Shown in pieces: positions 36,921 through 45,766 of a DNA stretch of 64,000 nucleotides. The notes beneath the pieces were generated by a model. It made no database searches. It saw nothing but the letters and a program-made list of their open reading frames with translations, and had not been told where the DNA came from. The stretch is from an uncultured Pedosphaera sp. (GTDB lineage Bacteria > Verrucomicrobiota > Verrucomicrobiia > Limisphaerales > Pedosphaeraceae), in the NCBI GenBank assembly GCA_903918755.1, contig CAIXFN010000013.1, forward strand, positions 1 to 64,000, written 5' to 3'. The position numbers and the translations under genes were made by a program. Numbering within the stretch: position 1 is the stretch's first letter; each line of letters begins with the position of its first letter.

Positions 36921-37325
36921 TCAGGTGGGGATTGCGCCAACGGGCACAGCGGGAGCCGCCAGCGGCATAATGCGCCGGGCTTCCGCCGCCAAGGCACTGG
37001 GACTGAATGGTTTGGTGATGTAGAGCGCAGCGCCGGAACGCTCGGCTTCCGCCCGCGTCATGTTTTGCCCGCGCGTGGTCAGCATGATCACGGGAATCGC
37101 TTCAGTGGCCGGATTCCCCTTTAATTCCCGCAAAGCGGCCAAGCCATCCATCTCCGGCATGGACACATCCATCACGATCAGGGCGGGCAGGTGAATCACC
37201 GCCAGATTGATGGCCTCGCGGCCGTTCCGGGCAGTGATAATCTCGTAGCCGGCTTTCTTCAAGCTGAGTTCGGTGACGCGCAACATGTGCGGTTCGTCGT
37301 CCACGATGAGAATCTTATTGGTCAT
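36921..37325 (-). CDS. Single-domain response regulator
   Basis: A 134-aa CheY-like receiver with an intact phosphorylation site: acidic pair at 9-10 (VDDE), phospho-acceptor Asp53 (VMDVSMPEMDG), Thr83-84 and Lys105 (ITKPF). No output domain is attached; the C-terminal ~15 residues are Ala/Pro-rich. It follows the PP2C phosphatase gene by 1 bp, so it probably feeds the partner-switching module rather than DNA. Confidence 0.93.
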   Translation of the reverse strand: MTNKILIVDDEPHMLRVTELSLKKAGYEIITARNGREAINLAVIHLPALIVMDVSMPEMDGLAALRELKGNPATEAIPVIMLTTRGQNMTRAEAERSGAALYITKPFSPSALAAEARRIMPLAAPAVPVGAIPT

Positions 37326-37326
37326 T

Positions 37327-39096
37327 TTAAATTGGTTCCCGGCCGGTCACAACGATAAACGCTGTATCATCAGCAGGCGCCGTGCCATGCTCGAACTCAG
37401 TGAGCAAACGGGAGAGCCGATCGCGGGTGGCATCGCAGGATTCGCCCGTCCGCGCGGACTCGGCCAGTTCGGCTTTCACCGCCTCCAAGCCCAGAAGTTC
37501 CCCCCGGGGATCGCGCGCTTCAAACAAGCCGTCGGTGTACATTAGTATGCGCCCACCATCACTGGGAAAGGCATCTTCCGGAAAGACCGCTCCGGCGATC
37601 ACTCCGAGCGGGGGACCACCGGCGAGAATCTCCTTGATCCGGCCTTGGGCATCGGCCACCAGCATGGGGGGATGCCCGGCACTCGCCACACGCAACTCGC
37701 CGCTCCGGCTGTCGAGAAACGCCAACTGCGCGGTGATGAACATTTCGGCCTGATCCAGATCGGGAAAAAGGTTCTTGTTCAACCAACCCAGAAACTCCCC
37801 AGGTCGGGAAGCCAGATCGCAACGAGCCCGGACGAGGCTGCGGAAAATAACGGCAAAAAGGGCGGCGGGGAGCCCCTTGCCCATCACGTCCGCCATCACC
37901 AGCAGCAAATGACCGTCCGCCACGGGCACGGCGTCATAATAATCCCCGCCAATTACCCGGGCACTCCGGTAAAATCCCGCCAGAGCAGCCCGCGGGGAGG
38001 AAGGCAGACAATCGGGGAGCAAGGCATGCTGAATCTTGGCGGTAATCTCCAAATCGCGGGTCTTGAGTTGCGCTTCCAACTGTTCCTGCTGCATCTGGGT
38101 GCTGCGAATCTCCAAAGCCAGAAAATCACCGAAAGTCTGCGCCACGCTGACCTGGCCGGCTTCGAACGACCGCCGATCCTCCCGGCGCCCCAGCGTGAGC
38201 ACCCCCACCAAGGTGCCGTTGACAAACAGGGGGTGGGCAAAGCCACAACCCCGCCCGACGAGTTCGAAAAGGGGATCCTCCCGGGAGATGGTGGATCCGG
38301 GCTCAAACCAGACATCGTTATGATCCAAGGCCGCCAAGGCTTCCACCGAATGCCGGCCCGCTTCGGGGCTTTCCAAGGAGGCCGGCATGCCCAGCGGGGA
38401 CTTCACCGAAGTGGAAGCCAGCCGCAATTGATGGGGCGCGCGGTCACACAGGCGCAACACAAACCAGTCCGAATCCGTGATCACCAGCAACTGGGTCAAC
38501 CAGCGGTGAATGAAAACCTCGGAGGTCACGCCGCCCTGCAATTCGGAGCTGAAGCGGAAGATGGCCGCCAAACTCTCGTAGCAGGAGGCCAGTTCATTGG
38601 TCATGGCATCCAGCGTCCGGGCGATATCGCCGTCGCTCTCCGGGGCCGGGGCGGGCGGAGGGAGAGGCACGGGGGGCTGACGCCGCTTCCGCAGCACCAT
38701 CACATTTTCGTCGTGTCCCTGCAGATAGGCCAGTTCATCGGTCAGGCTGCGCATGAGAAACACGCCCCGACCAGACTCACTGTCCTCCGGCGGCAGATCA
38801 ACCTTGGCCAAAAGGTCGAAACCAGCGGTATGATCGTAAATCCGGCTCTCGATCCATTCCCCGGTGCCGAGCAATTCCAGACGCACCGGCCGCGAACGCG
38901 CTTCCGGCCGGACATAATTGACCGCATTGTTCACGGCCTCGCCGAGCACCAACTCCCAGACGTCCAATTCCCCGGCGGCCAAGCCCATGGAAATGAGAAA
39001 ATCGCGCGCCTGGAGACAGGCCTCGGCAGCGGCGGCCAGGTGGCATTCCACTTCGCAGGCCAGCAGAGTCGTCGGAATGGAGCGTACGGCGGACAC
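37327..39096 (-). CDS. Fused RsbW-like kinase / GAF / PP2C (SpoIIE-type) protein
   Basis: A 589-aa cytoplasmic protein. The N-terminal ~135 residues are an anti-sigma-factor-like HATPase (ELVLGEAVNNAVNYV; GRGVFLMRSLTDE). A Pro-rich linker leads to a GAF domain (about 170-330), and the C-terminus is a PP2C/RsbU-SpoIIE phosphatase (about 365-589; GGDYYDAVPVADGHLLLVMADVMGKG; YTDGLFEARD; DDTAF). It thus carries both the kinase and the phosphatase of a partner switch acting on the STAS protein encoded 6 bp upstream in the transcript. Located inside the polysaccharide operon. Confidence 0.92.
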   Translation of the reverse strand: MSAVRSIPTTLLACEVECHLAAAAEACLQARDFLISMGLAAGELDVWELVLGEAVNNAVNYVRPEARSRPVRLELLGTGEWIESRIYDHTAGFDLLAKVDLPPEDSESGRGVFLMRSLTDELAYLQGHDENVMVLRKRRQPPVPLPPPAPAPESDGDIARTLDAMTNELASCYESLAAIFRFSSELQGGVTSEVFIHRWLTQLLVITDSDWFVLRLCDRAPHQLRLASTSVKSPLGMPASLESPEAGRHSVEALAALDHNDVWFEPGSTISREDPLFELVGRGCGFAHPLFVNGTLVGVLTLGRREDRRSFEAGQVSVAQTFGDFLALEIRSTQMQQEQLEAQLKTRDLEITAKIQHALLPDCLPSSPRAALAGFYRSARVIGGDYYDAVPVADGHLLLVMADVMGKGLPAALFAVIFRSLVRARCDLASRPGEFLGWLNKNLFPDLDQAEMFITAQLAFLDSRSGELRVASAGHPPMLVADAQGRIKEILAGGPPLGVIAGAVFPEDAFPSDGGRILMYTDGLFEARDPRGELLGLEAVKAELAESARTGESCDATRDRLSRLLTEFEHGTAPADDTAFIVVTGREPI

Positions 39097-39102
39097 GGGT
39101 AA

Positions 39103-39405
39103 TCAGTCCCGCACGATCTCAAAGACCCGATGCAAACGGGTGAGCTCGAGAATCTGATAGACGATTGGGGTCGGCCGCAGAATGCGAATCGCCCCGCCGC
39201 GGGCGCCCACGGTCTTTTGCAGGGCGATCAACGCACCCAAGCCACTGCTGTCCACTTGCCGGGTCTGCGACAGGTCAATGTTCACGTTGGTCACGCCCTC
39301 CCGCAAGGCGGCGCGGGCCTCTTCGCGAAAGGTTGAACTGTTGGCCGCGTTCAAGGGGCCGATATCACTCAAAGTGAGTGTTCCTGTTTGGTATTCGATT
39401 TTCAT
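39103..39405 (-). CDS. STAS anti-sigma factor antagonist
   Basis: A 100-aa single STAS domain like SpoIIAA/RsbV. The DSSGLGALIAL motif (52-62) carries the likely phosphorylated Ser53/Ser54. It is the first gene of the STAS - kinase/phosphatase - receiver cassette, with 6 bp to the next gene. The cassette may release a target regulator of polysaccharide output; no anti-sigma partner other than the fused HATPase domain is seen nearby. Confidence 0.92.
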   Translation of the reverse strand: MKIEYQTGTLTLSDIGPLNAANSSTFREEARAALREGVTNVNIDLSQTRQVDSSGLGALIALQKTVGARGGAIRILRPTPIVYQILELTRLHRVFEIVRD

Positions 39406-39483
39406 GGTGATTAAGATTCGCTAAGGTCGCCATTCTACAGTTTCCCAGCCGGGAATCACAGCCCTAACTGCCGGACCGCGCAG

Positions 39484-40329
39484 CTACAAAAGAAAGCGCC
39501 CACCGGCCCGCGCGAGGCCGGGCGGATTGGCGAGGGCATCGGGGGCCGTTCCCCGGTTGCCGATCCCCCGGATGATGCCGGCCAATCCGGCAGCAAACCC
39601 GCTGCGGACCCGCATTTCGCTGAGCAAAAAGCGATCAGTGACCTGGGCCAATGACCCCGACTCCAGATGCAACAACTCACTGCCCCAAGCGAAGGATCCC
39701 CGGATTTCGGTGACGGACCCCACATAGGTTTGGGGCCCGACGATGCTCTGCACAATTTCCGCGCCACTATCCAGGTAGCTGCCATCCTCGATGATGGACC
39801 CTGGTCCAACCACGGCCTGAGAGCCAACAAAGACGCCCGACCCGATCCAACAAGGCGCGACCAAGGAGGCATCGCCAGCTATCTGGGAGCGCAGGTCGGC
39901 AAAGACACCCGGGGTGACCTCGCGCATGCCCACCCGCTGCGCGGCAAAGGCCGGCAAAAGGGCAAGTTGCGCTTCGTACCAGCCCTGATAACTATCCCAA
40001 AGGGGCCGTTCGGGCGCTTGCGGCAGATGATCCAGCGTCATCACCGATTCGCCCGGCGGGACCTCCCGGCTTAGGATTTCAGCACCCTCCCGGGGGGATA
40101 AAAAGACCACCTGCAAGCCCCAAGCCTGCCCGGCTCCCACCACGGCCTGAATCTCCGGCAGGCGATCCTCGGCCAGCAGGCGCACCACTTTTGCCCCATT
40201 GGCAGCCAGACCCGCCAAGGCGTGTTCCAGCACGGTCCGCCCCAAAAAGGGCGCCAACACCAAGGGGCGCTGGCGGGAGAGAGCAGGGACCGCGGGCACC
40301 GCAGTGGGACAAATCAAGGTATAATTCAT
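39484..40329 (-). CDS. NDP-sugar pyrophosphorylase-like protein with left-handed beta-helix
   Basis: 281 aa from the ATG at 40327-40329. The N-terminal half resembles a reduced nucleotidyltransferase-like domain (LVLAPFLGRTVLEHALAGL), but the GxGTRL signature of true pyrophosphorylases is not clear. The second half (about 155-230) has hexapeptide-type repeats (IGSGVFVGSQAVVGPGSIIE; IVGPQTYVG), as in GlmU/RmlA-like acyltransferase helices. It lies 4 bp after the sugar transferase gene. It probably makes or senses an activated sugar, but activity is uncertain. Confidence 0.65.
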   Translation of the reverse strand: MNYTLICPTAVPAVPALSRQRPLVLAPFLGRTVLEHALAGLAANGAKVVRLLAEDRLPEIQAVVGAGQAWGLQVVFLSPREGAEILSREVPPGESVMTLDHLPQAPERPLWDSYQGWYEAQLALLPAFAAQRVGMREVTPGVFADLRSQIAGDASLVAPCWIGSGVFVGSQAVVGPGSIIEDGSYLDSGAEIVQSIVGPQTYVGSVTEIRGSFAWGSELLHLESGSLAQVTDRFLLSEMRVRSGFAAGLAGIIRGIGNRGTAPDALANPPGLARAGGRFLL

Positions 40330-40333
40330 GGGG

Positions 40334-41086
40334 TCACATTCCTTTGCCAAAAAGGATCGCGGGCACCGTTTTGGCCAGCAACCAGATATCCTTCCGAAAG
40401 CTCTGACTTTCGATGTAACGGACGTCCAAACTGACTTGCTCGGGAAAATCAATGGTGTTACGATCACCGATCTCAAACAGTCCACCGCGCCGCTCCCCCA
40501 CCTGCCAAAGGCCAGTGATTCCGGGCTTGACCAACAGCCGACGCCGATCCGCCTGGGAATAAAGAGCGACCTCGCGGGTCACGGGAGGACGCGGGCCCAC
40601 CAACGACATGTCACCGCGAAGCACGTTCCAAAACTGGGGTAATTCGTCCAACGATGACTTCCGGAGATAGCGTCCCACGCGGGTCACCCGCGGATCATCC
40701 TTCATTTTAAAGGTGACCCCGGCGGCCTTTTCGTTCTTCGCCAACAATTCCTGCAACCGGGCTTCGGCATCGACACACATGGACCGGAACTTCAGCATTT
40801 TGAATTCCTGGCCGTTGAGACCGATGCGGGTCTGCCGGAAAAAAACCGGACCACCATCCAACTTGACCAACAGGGCAAACAGCAAAAAGAAAGGGGAAAA
40901 CAGAATCAAAGCGCAGACACTGCCAACAATGTCCACCACCCGTTTCACAAAAAACGTTGCGTTCACCACCGCCCCCCAGCTGAACCGTTTCCACGCCACC
41001 CGGGCATTGATCCGGGCGCGCCCCCAAGGGGTTTGCGCAGCCAGCAAACGGTCAACCGAAGCTTGAGTGTTTTTCTTGGAGCTCAT
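40334..41086 (-). CDS. Initiating sugar transferase (polyprenyl glycosylphosphotransferase)
   Basis: A 250-aa monotopic membrane enzyme that moves a sugar phosphate to undecaprenyl phosphate, the first step of repeat-unit assembly. One N-terminal hydrophobic hairpin (about 47-72, VDIVGSVCALILFSPFFLLFALLVKLDGG) precedes the catalytic part with KFRSM, RKSSLDELPQFWNVLRGDMSLVGPRP and KPGITGLWQV. It overlaps the kinase-like gene by 4 bp. Confidence 0.94.
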   Translation of the reverse strand: MSSKKNTQASVDRLLAAQTPWGRARINARVAWKRFSWGAVVNATFFVKRVVDIVGSVCALILFSPFFLLFALLVKLDGGPVFFRQTRIGLNGQEFKMLKFRSMCVDAEARLQELLAKNEKAAGVTFKMKDDPRVTRVGRYLRKSSLDELPQFWNVLRGDMSLVGPRPPVTREVALYSQADRRRLLVKPGITGLWQVGERRGGLFEIGDRNTIDFPEQVSLDVRYIESQSFRKDIWLLAKTVPAILFGKGM

Positions 41087-41706
41087 GAGAGGCCGCCAAC
41101 CGGCAGGAATTTACGACAACGGGTAATAATCTGGCGGAGCGGGCCGGCGGCGATGGGCGAGTCCACCACCAAATCCGCCATTTCCTTTTGAGGCGCCACG
41201 AAGCGGCGATGATTGGGCTCCACCTGGGTTTGAAACTGCCGTCGGATCTCCGGGGCGGTCCAACCCCGCTCCCGCTGGTCCCGTTTGAGGCGGCGCTTAA
41301 AGCGCAGCGTCTCGCTGCATTCCACGTAAACGCTCAGGGAAAATAATCTCCGCACCGCCGCATAATGAAGTAACCAGAGGCCGTCAATAAACACGAGTTC
41401 CCGCGGCTCCCAGAGTCGTTTTCGTCGCGACCGGGACTGGGTCGCAAAGTCATAGGCGGGCAAAGCCGCAGCCTGGCCGGCGCGCACCAAAGCCAGGTCA
41501 CCGCGAAACCGGGGCCAATCGATCGCCTTGGGCTGGTCAAAGTTCATTTGCTTGCGCTCCGCAGGAGGCAGGTGGGACAGGTCTTGATAATAGTCATCCA
41601 AACAAAGGCGTCCGGCAACTTGACGAAATTCCTGCTGCAGGCGGTCCGCCAACCAAGACTTTCCCGATCCACTGCCACCAACAATGGCGATGAGGCATGC
41701 ATTCAT
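41083..41706 (-). CDS. Uridine-kinase-like P-loop kinase
   Basis: A 207-aa ATPase with Walker A GGSGSGKS (10-17), then LDDYYQDLS and FDQPKAIDW, the signature of the uridine kinase/phosphoribulokinase family. FIDGLWLL provides the following catalytic Asp segment. It sits between two polysaccharide genes (1 bp and a 4-bp overlap), so it may phosphorylate a nucleoside or sugar precursor for the locus. Exact substrate unproven. Confidence 0.82.
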   Translation of the reverse strand: MNACLIAIVGGSGSGKSWLADRLQQEFRQVAGRLCLDDYYQDLSHLPPAERKQMNFDQPKAIDWPRFRGDLALVRAGQAAALPAYDFATQSRSRRKRLWEPRELVFIDGLWLLHYAAVRRLFSLSVYVECSETLRFKRRLKRDQRERGWTAPEIRRQFQTQVEPNHRRFVAPQKEMADLVVDSPIAAGPLRQIITRCRKFLPVGGLS

Positions 41707-41707
41707 C

Positions 41708-42907
41708 TCAATTCCGCGCGGCCGTTTGCCCGGCGATCACCCGCTGGAACATTTTTTCCAAATCCTGGATATACCCGTCAAAGTCGTATCGCTCACTGAC
41801 CAAGCGTAGGCCATTCAGCCCCAATTGTCGAGCCAAAGGCTTATCCATCAACAATTTACGCAACTGCGCAGCGAACCGGGGCCGGTCCATCCAGGGGATC
41901 AGGTAACCGTTCTGGCCATCGAGCAACCAATCTTTGATGCCCCCGGCATCAAAAGCGACGACGGGCAAGGCATAACGCATGACTTCCAAGCCAATGGTGG
42001 CGATGGGCTCAGGCCAGACGGAACTGATCGCCACCACGCTGCATTCCCGATAGTAGGTCTTGAGTTCCTCCTGGGGGACAAAGCCTTTGAAGGTTACCCG
42101 GTCCGCCAAACCCAGCTTGCGGCTCAGTTCCTCACAATAGGCCCGGTGGTTGCCATCCCCAAGAATCACACACTCAAATTTGACATCCAGCAAGGCCAAC
42201 GCTTCCAGCAACACGTCCACCCCTTTTCCGCGAATGATCTGCCCCGCATACATGATCAGATTGCGTTCGCTGAAACTGCTGCGCAGGTTCGGGTCCCCCA
42301 TCCGCGGCACCGGGGCGTGGATTTCAATTCGCTCGGGGTTAAATCCATTATTCAACAATTCATCCCGCATATAGTTCGTCACCACGACCATGCGGTTGAA
42401 TTGCCGGTTCAAGGCCACTTCGCGCTTCTTGTCACCATAACTGACCCATTTAAGCGGAAATCCTCCCCCTGAATTGCGGGCCACGGAAGCAAGGCAGGAA
42501 AAAATACAGTGCAAACCAACGGGACGGGTGCAAATTTTACGGGAAAAGTAATCGTACTTATAGCTGCGCATGCAGTAGATGTCGTGATCGTGCACCATAC
42601 GCACCAAAGGGACACCACTTTCCACCAAGGCGGAAATCACTTCCAAATCAGCCATTTTGTGAACATAAACCACGTCCGGTTGGAATTCCCGAATCGCCGC
42701 CTGAACCACCGCCGCATTGCCCTGACTGGCCAAGGGGAAGCGTTGCGAAAAAGTGGTCTGCCAGGCGGCCTCATTTTTCCCCGTCCCGGGACCATGCAAA
42801 ATGCCCATTTGGTGGCCCCGCAAGCCCAATTCAGTCGCGGTAATATGGGCATTTGCCTCGGCACCCGCCAAGGCCCCATACCGCTCGTGAACATAAAGTA
42901 TTCTCAT
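41708..42907 (-). CDS. Glycosyltransferase, GT4 family
   Basis: 399 aa from the ATG at 42905-42907 (MRILYVHERYGALAGAE). GT-B fold: acceptor-side AGAEANAHITATELGLRGH and MVHDHDIYCMRSYKYD, donor-side AGQIIRGKGVDVLLEAL and the EX7E segment in WPEPIATIGLEVMRYALPVV. It opens the polysaccharide run that continues to 29939. The 97-bp gap upstream separates it from the YfiR gene. Confidence 0.92.
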   Translation of the reverse strand: MRILYVHERYGALAGAEANAHITATELGLRGHQMGILHGPGTGKNEAAWQTTFSQRFPLASQGNAAVVQAAIREFQPDVVYVHKMADLEVISALVESGVPLVRMVHDHDIYCMRSYKYDYFSRKICTRPVGLHCIFSCLASVARNSGGGFPLKWVSYGDKKREVALNRQFNRMVVVTNYMRDELLNNGFNPERIEIHAPVPRMGDPNLRSSFSERNLIMYAGQIIRGKGVDVLLEALALLDVKFECVILGDGNHRAYCEELSRKLGLADRVTFKGFVPQEELKTYYRECSVVAISSVWPEPIATIGLEVMRYALPVVAFDAGGIKDWLLDGQNGYLIPWMDRPRFAAQLRKLLMDKPLARQLGLNGLRLVSERYDFDGYIQDLEKMFQRVIAGQTAARN

Positions 42908-43004
42908 TCTTGAATCCCAATCCTGGCCAGGACACCATTTCACTATCCTAGCAAACAACGTGCCATACTGAGAGTGTTTTGCAACGGTCAGGTTCCCGGA
43001 AATT

Positions 43005-43613
43005 TTAAGGTCGCGGCTTCACGACGGTCGCCATCCCCGCAAGATAAGCGCTGACCTTCAAGCCCGCTCGCTCCGCTCCGACAAGATTCACCTCAAACCG
43101 GAACGCATCATTCTGGCGGATAAAATTGATGATGCCACCACGCTGGGCAAATTGATCAAACTCCCCCACGGTCACCGTGGTGGTGCCGTGGGCCCGCGTC
43201 AGAACTTCATCCACCCGCGCCCGTTCGGCCCGGCTGAGGAAAAATATATGGCAATCCGGCAATTCACTGAGGTTTTTCAAGAGCATGACTTTAATCGGCC
43301 GGCGATTGGCCACCTTGCCCGTCAACCCCTGTTGCAAAACCGGCGCCGCCGGATCGTCGGCGAGCACGCCAATCCGGATCTCTGAATTCGTTGTCGGCAG
43401 CACGGTGACGGGCCACTCGACGTATTTGGCAAAATTGAGGAGAAAACCGGCCTTGACCTTGTACTCCAACCCATCATCGGCCGGCTCAGCCAAGGACGGC
43501 CGGAGCAGCAAGAAAACAGCAAGGAGTCTGAAAACGCATGCCCAATGGCGGCGTCGCCGGAACCCATTCCGGAACCCCGGCCGAATTAAAATTGGCAACA
43601 ACGATTTCTCCAT
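43005..43613 (-). CDS. YfiR family periplasmic protein (second module)
   Basis: A 202-aa exported protein of the YfiR (DUF4154) family: a hydrophobic signal (about 25-41), then VKAGFLLNFAKYVEWPVTVLP, the classic opening of the family, and a C-terminal GGIINFIRQNDAFRFEVNL segment. In Pseudomonas, YfiR is a periplasmic repressor of the membrane diguanylate cyclase YfiN. Here it follows a TonB receptor gene by 15 bp, which in turn follows a hybrid kinase gene, suggesting a periplasmic sensory partner for that set. Confidence 0.9.
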   Translation of the reverse strand: MEKSLLPILIRPGFRNGFRRRRHWACVFRLLAVFLLLRPSLAEPADDGLEYKVKAGFLLNFAKYVEWPVTVLPTTNSEIRIGVLADDPAAPVLQQGLTGKVANRRPIKVMLLKNLSELPDCHIFFLSRAERARVDEVLTRAHGTTTVTVGEFDQFAQRGGIINFIRQNDAFRFEVNLVGAERAGLKVSAYLAGMATVVKPRP

Positions 43614-43628
43614 GACAGGTCAACGGGC

Positions 43629-45692
43629 TTAGAATCGATAGGTTGCCTTGAGCCGGAAAGTCCGGCCATCCTGGGGAATGAGATCCTGGGCGAACCCGGG
43701 GGCCGTGGGATTGTAATACTGCCGGTTGAACAAGTTATCGATACTGGCCGAAACCTCGAGTCCCTTAACGATCTCGCGCGTGAAGAGGTTCAAGTTCGCG
43801 ATCACGGAAGCGGGCAACCGGGCGCCCTGCCCCGTGGTGACGGCGCTCGTCCCCAGCAATTCGATCCCGGCGAATAATTTCGGCGGGTAGAGCGGAAAAG
43901 TGAAATGAAATTTCGCCAGATGCCGGGGTGAATTGGCGAGGGTTTCACCGGTGACATCATTCACGGCGGACGCATAGGCATAACTGATCCGGGAGCGCAG
44001 GCCATGCTCCCAGCGGGCCTCCAACTCGGCCTCGGCGCCCTCGACATTCGCGCCACCGTTGTTCCGAAAGATCAAATTGCCGTCGGCCGCGTTGACCTCC
44101 TGGGCAATCAGGGAATCGACCACCTCATAAAAGAGAGTGCCGGTCAGCCGGTAGTTTTGTGCCAAAGCCTGCTCCCAAACCAATTCGCCGGAACGAATCG
44201 TCTCCGGCCGCAAGTCGTGATTCGCATCGTAGCCCAGTCCGTGGTAATCCTGCTCATAGGCATTCGGAGCCCGAAAGGCCTGTCCGTAAAGGGCTTTCCA
44301 GGTGGTACCGTCCCAAGGCTGATAGATGACCCCCAATCGCGGGTTGATGGTTCCCCCGAAACTGCTGAAGTAATCCCCCCGCAAGCCGGCATTCAAAGTG
44401 AGCCGCTCCAGCACGCGAAACTCGTCCTGGAGATAAAGACCGCCGCTTTCCGAGGAATGCGATTCATTAATATAGACGTAAGCCGGGCTCACATCATAGT
44501 TATTCTGGCGCTGTTCAAAATCATACCGCCCCTCCGTGCCAAACGTCAGCCGGTGTTTTTCCCAAACGGTACCGCTCAACTGGAGTTCCGCCCCCGCCCA
44601 ACCGGCCCGCGGGGCATCGCGATTCAGGGTCAAAACCCCGTTGTGCGCGTAGTCATCCACGTAGGACCCGTCATAAGCGTAGCGGTCGATATACGTCCGG
44701 GCCTGCAATTGCCAGTCGGGCGATAATTCGCGCACGAGCCGTGCCTCCAAATAGGCCCGCTCATCCTGCGCCTGATTGCGGTTGTCATTAAACACGGCAC
44801 CATAAGGTCCATTGGCCAGCCCCGCATCACGGCGCCCATAAACCGCCTCCAGGGTGATTCCATTGTAGGCCACGGAGGCGAAAAAATTCCGCGCAGTCTG
44901 GCCGTCATTGCCGCGTTGGATCACTCCGGGAAAACCGCTCGCGCTGGCGGATGGGTAGGCGAGTTGGGCAGCCCCATCCGTGCTGAAATAGGAACCGGAA
45001 ACCAACAGCTCGACGCCATTCGTGAAACTACCACCGTAAGTGAAACGCCCGGAAAAGGCATCGAACGAACCATAAGAGGTGGCGGCCTCCATGCCCTGGC
45101 CATCCAACTGGTGGCCCGAGCGGGTCACCACATTGATCACGTCAAAAAAGGCGTTATTGCCATACAGCGAAGAACCCGGGCCACGAATCACCTCCACCCG
45201 CTCGATCAAATCCACATCCAGCGGAAAATCCAGACCCAAGGCGGCGGATTCGTAAACGGGATCGTTCAACCGGTGGCCATCGATCATGATCAGCGATCGC
45301 CCCCCGAAATCACCCAGCCGGTTTACGCCCCGCGAACCGAGATAATAGTAACCCCGGTCGAAAATCGTGTAAAATCCCCGCACGCCATCCAGCACCTCCG
45401 CCATGGTCCGGAATCCGTATTCCTGGATATCCTCGCGGGTCACAACCGTCACGGAAGAGGGCGCGTCGGTCGCCTTCTGCTCGTGCTTGGAGGCGCTGTA
45501 AATCACCGGCACTTTCACCGCCATCAGTTTCTCGAGATCCATGCCCGTGAAATCCTCCGCGGCATTCGACGGCGGGTCAGCAGGGGCGGGTGGTTCACCG
45601 GCGGCCACGCCGGGGATCGGAGACCCGAGCGCCGCGCACGAAAGCAGGATCAGGAAGCGGGTCAGGTGAGTGGGGCTGGAAATGCCGTTCAT
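43629..45692 (-). CDS. TonB-dependent outer-membrane receptor (second module)
   Basis: 687 aa from the ATG at 45690-45692, giving a signal peptide. The plug domain (about 60-170) carries ATDAPSSVTVVTREDIQEYGFRT and RVEVIRGPGSSLYGNNAFFDVINVVT; the rest is a 22-strand barrel ending in the aromatic KATYRF. It resembles vitamin B12/colicin-I-receptor-like TonB receptors. It lies between a PAS hybrid kinase and a YfiR gene, so a signalling role is more likely than plain nutrient uptake. It is paralogous to the receptor at 51818. Confidence 0.93.
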   Translation of the reverse strand: MNGISSPTHLTRFLILLSCAALGSPIPGVAAGEPPAPADPPSNAAEDFTGMDLEKLMAVKVPVIYSASKHEQKATDAPSSVTVVTREDIQEYGFRTMAEVLDGVRGFYTIFDRGYYYLGSRGVNRLGDFGGRSLIMIDGHRLNDPVYESAALGLDFPLDVDLIERVEVIRGPGSSLYGNNAFFDVINVVTRSGHQLDGQGMEAATSYGSFDAFSGRFTYGGSFTNGVELLVSGSYFSTDGAAQLAYPSASASGFPGVIQRGNDGQTARNFFASVAYNGITLEAVYGRRDAGLANGPYGAVFNDNRNQAQDERAYLEARLVRELSPDWQLQARTYIDRYAYDGSYVDDYAHNGVLTLNRDAPRAGWAGAELQLSGTVWEKHRLTFGTEGRYDFEQRQNNYDVSPAYVYINESHSSESGGLYLQDEFRVLERLTLNAGLRGDYFSSFGGTINPRLGVIYQPWDGTTWKALYGQAFRAPNAYEQDYHGLGYDANHDLRPETIRSGELVWEQALAQNYRLTGTLFYEVVDSLIAQEVNAADGNLIFRNNGGANVEGAEAELEARWEHGLRSRISYAYASAVNDVTGETLANSPRHLAKFHFTFPLYPPKLFAGIELLGTSAVTTGQGARLPASVIANLNLFTREIVKGLEVSASIDNLFNRQYYNPTAPGFAQDLIPQDGRTFRLKATYRF

Positions 45693-45766
45693 ATATTGGC
45701 ACGGCGGCGGGTGGCCGATTTGCCACGGAAAAGCCTGGCAGATACCGTCATGGAATTCAAGCCCGT

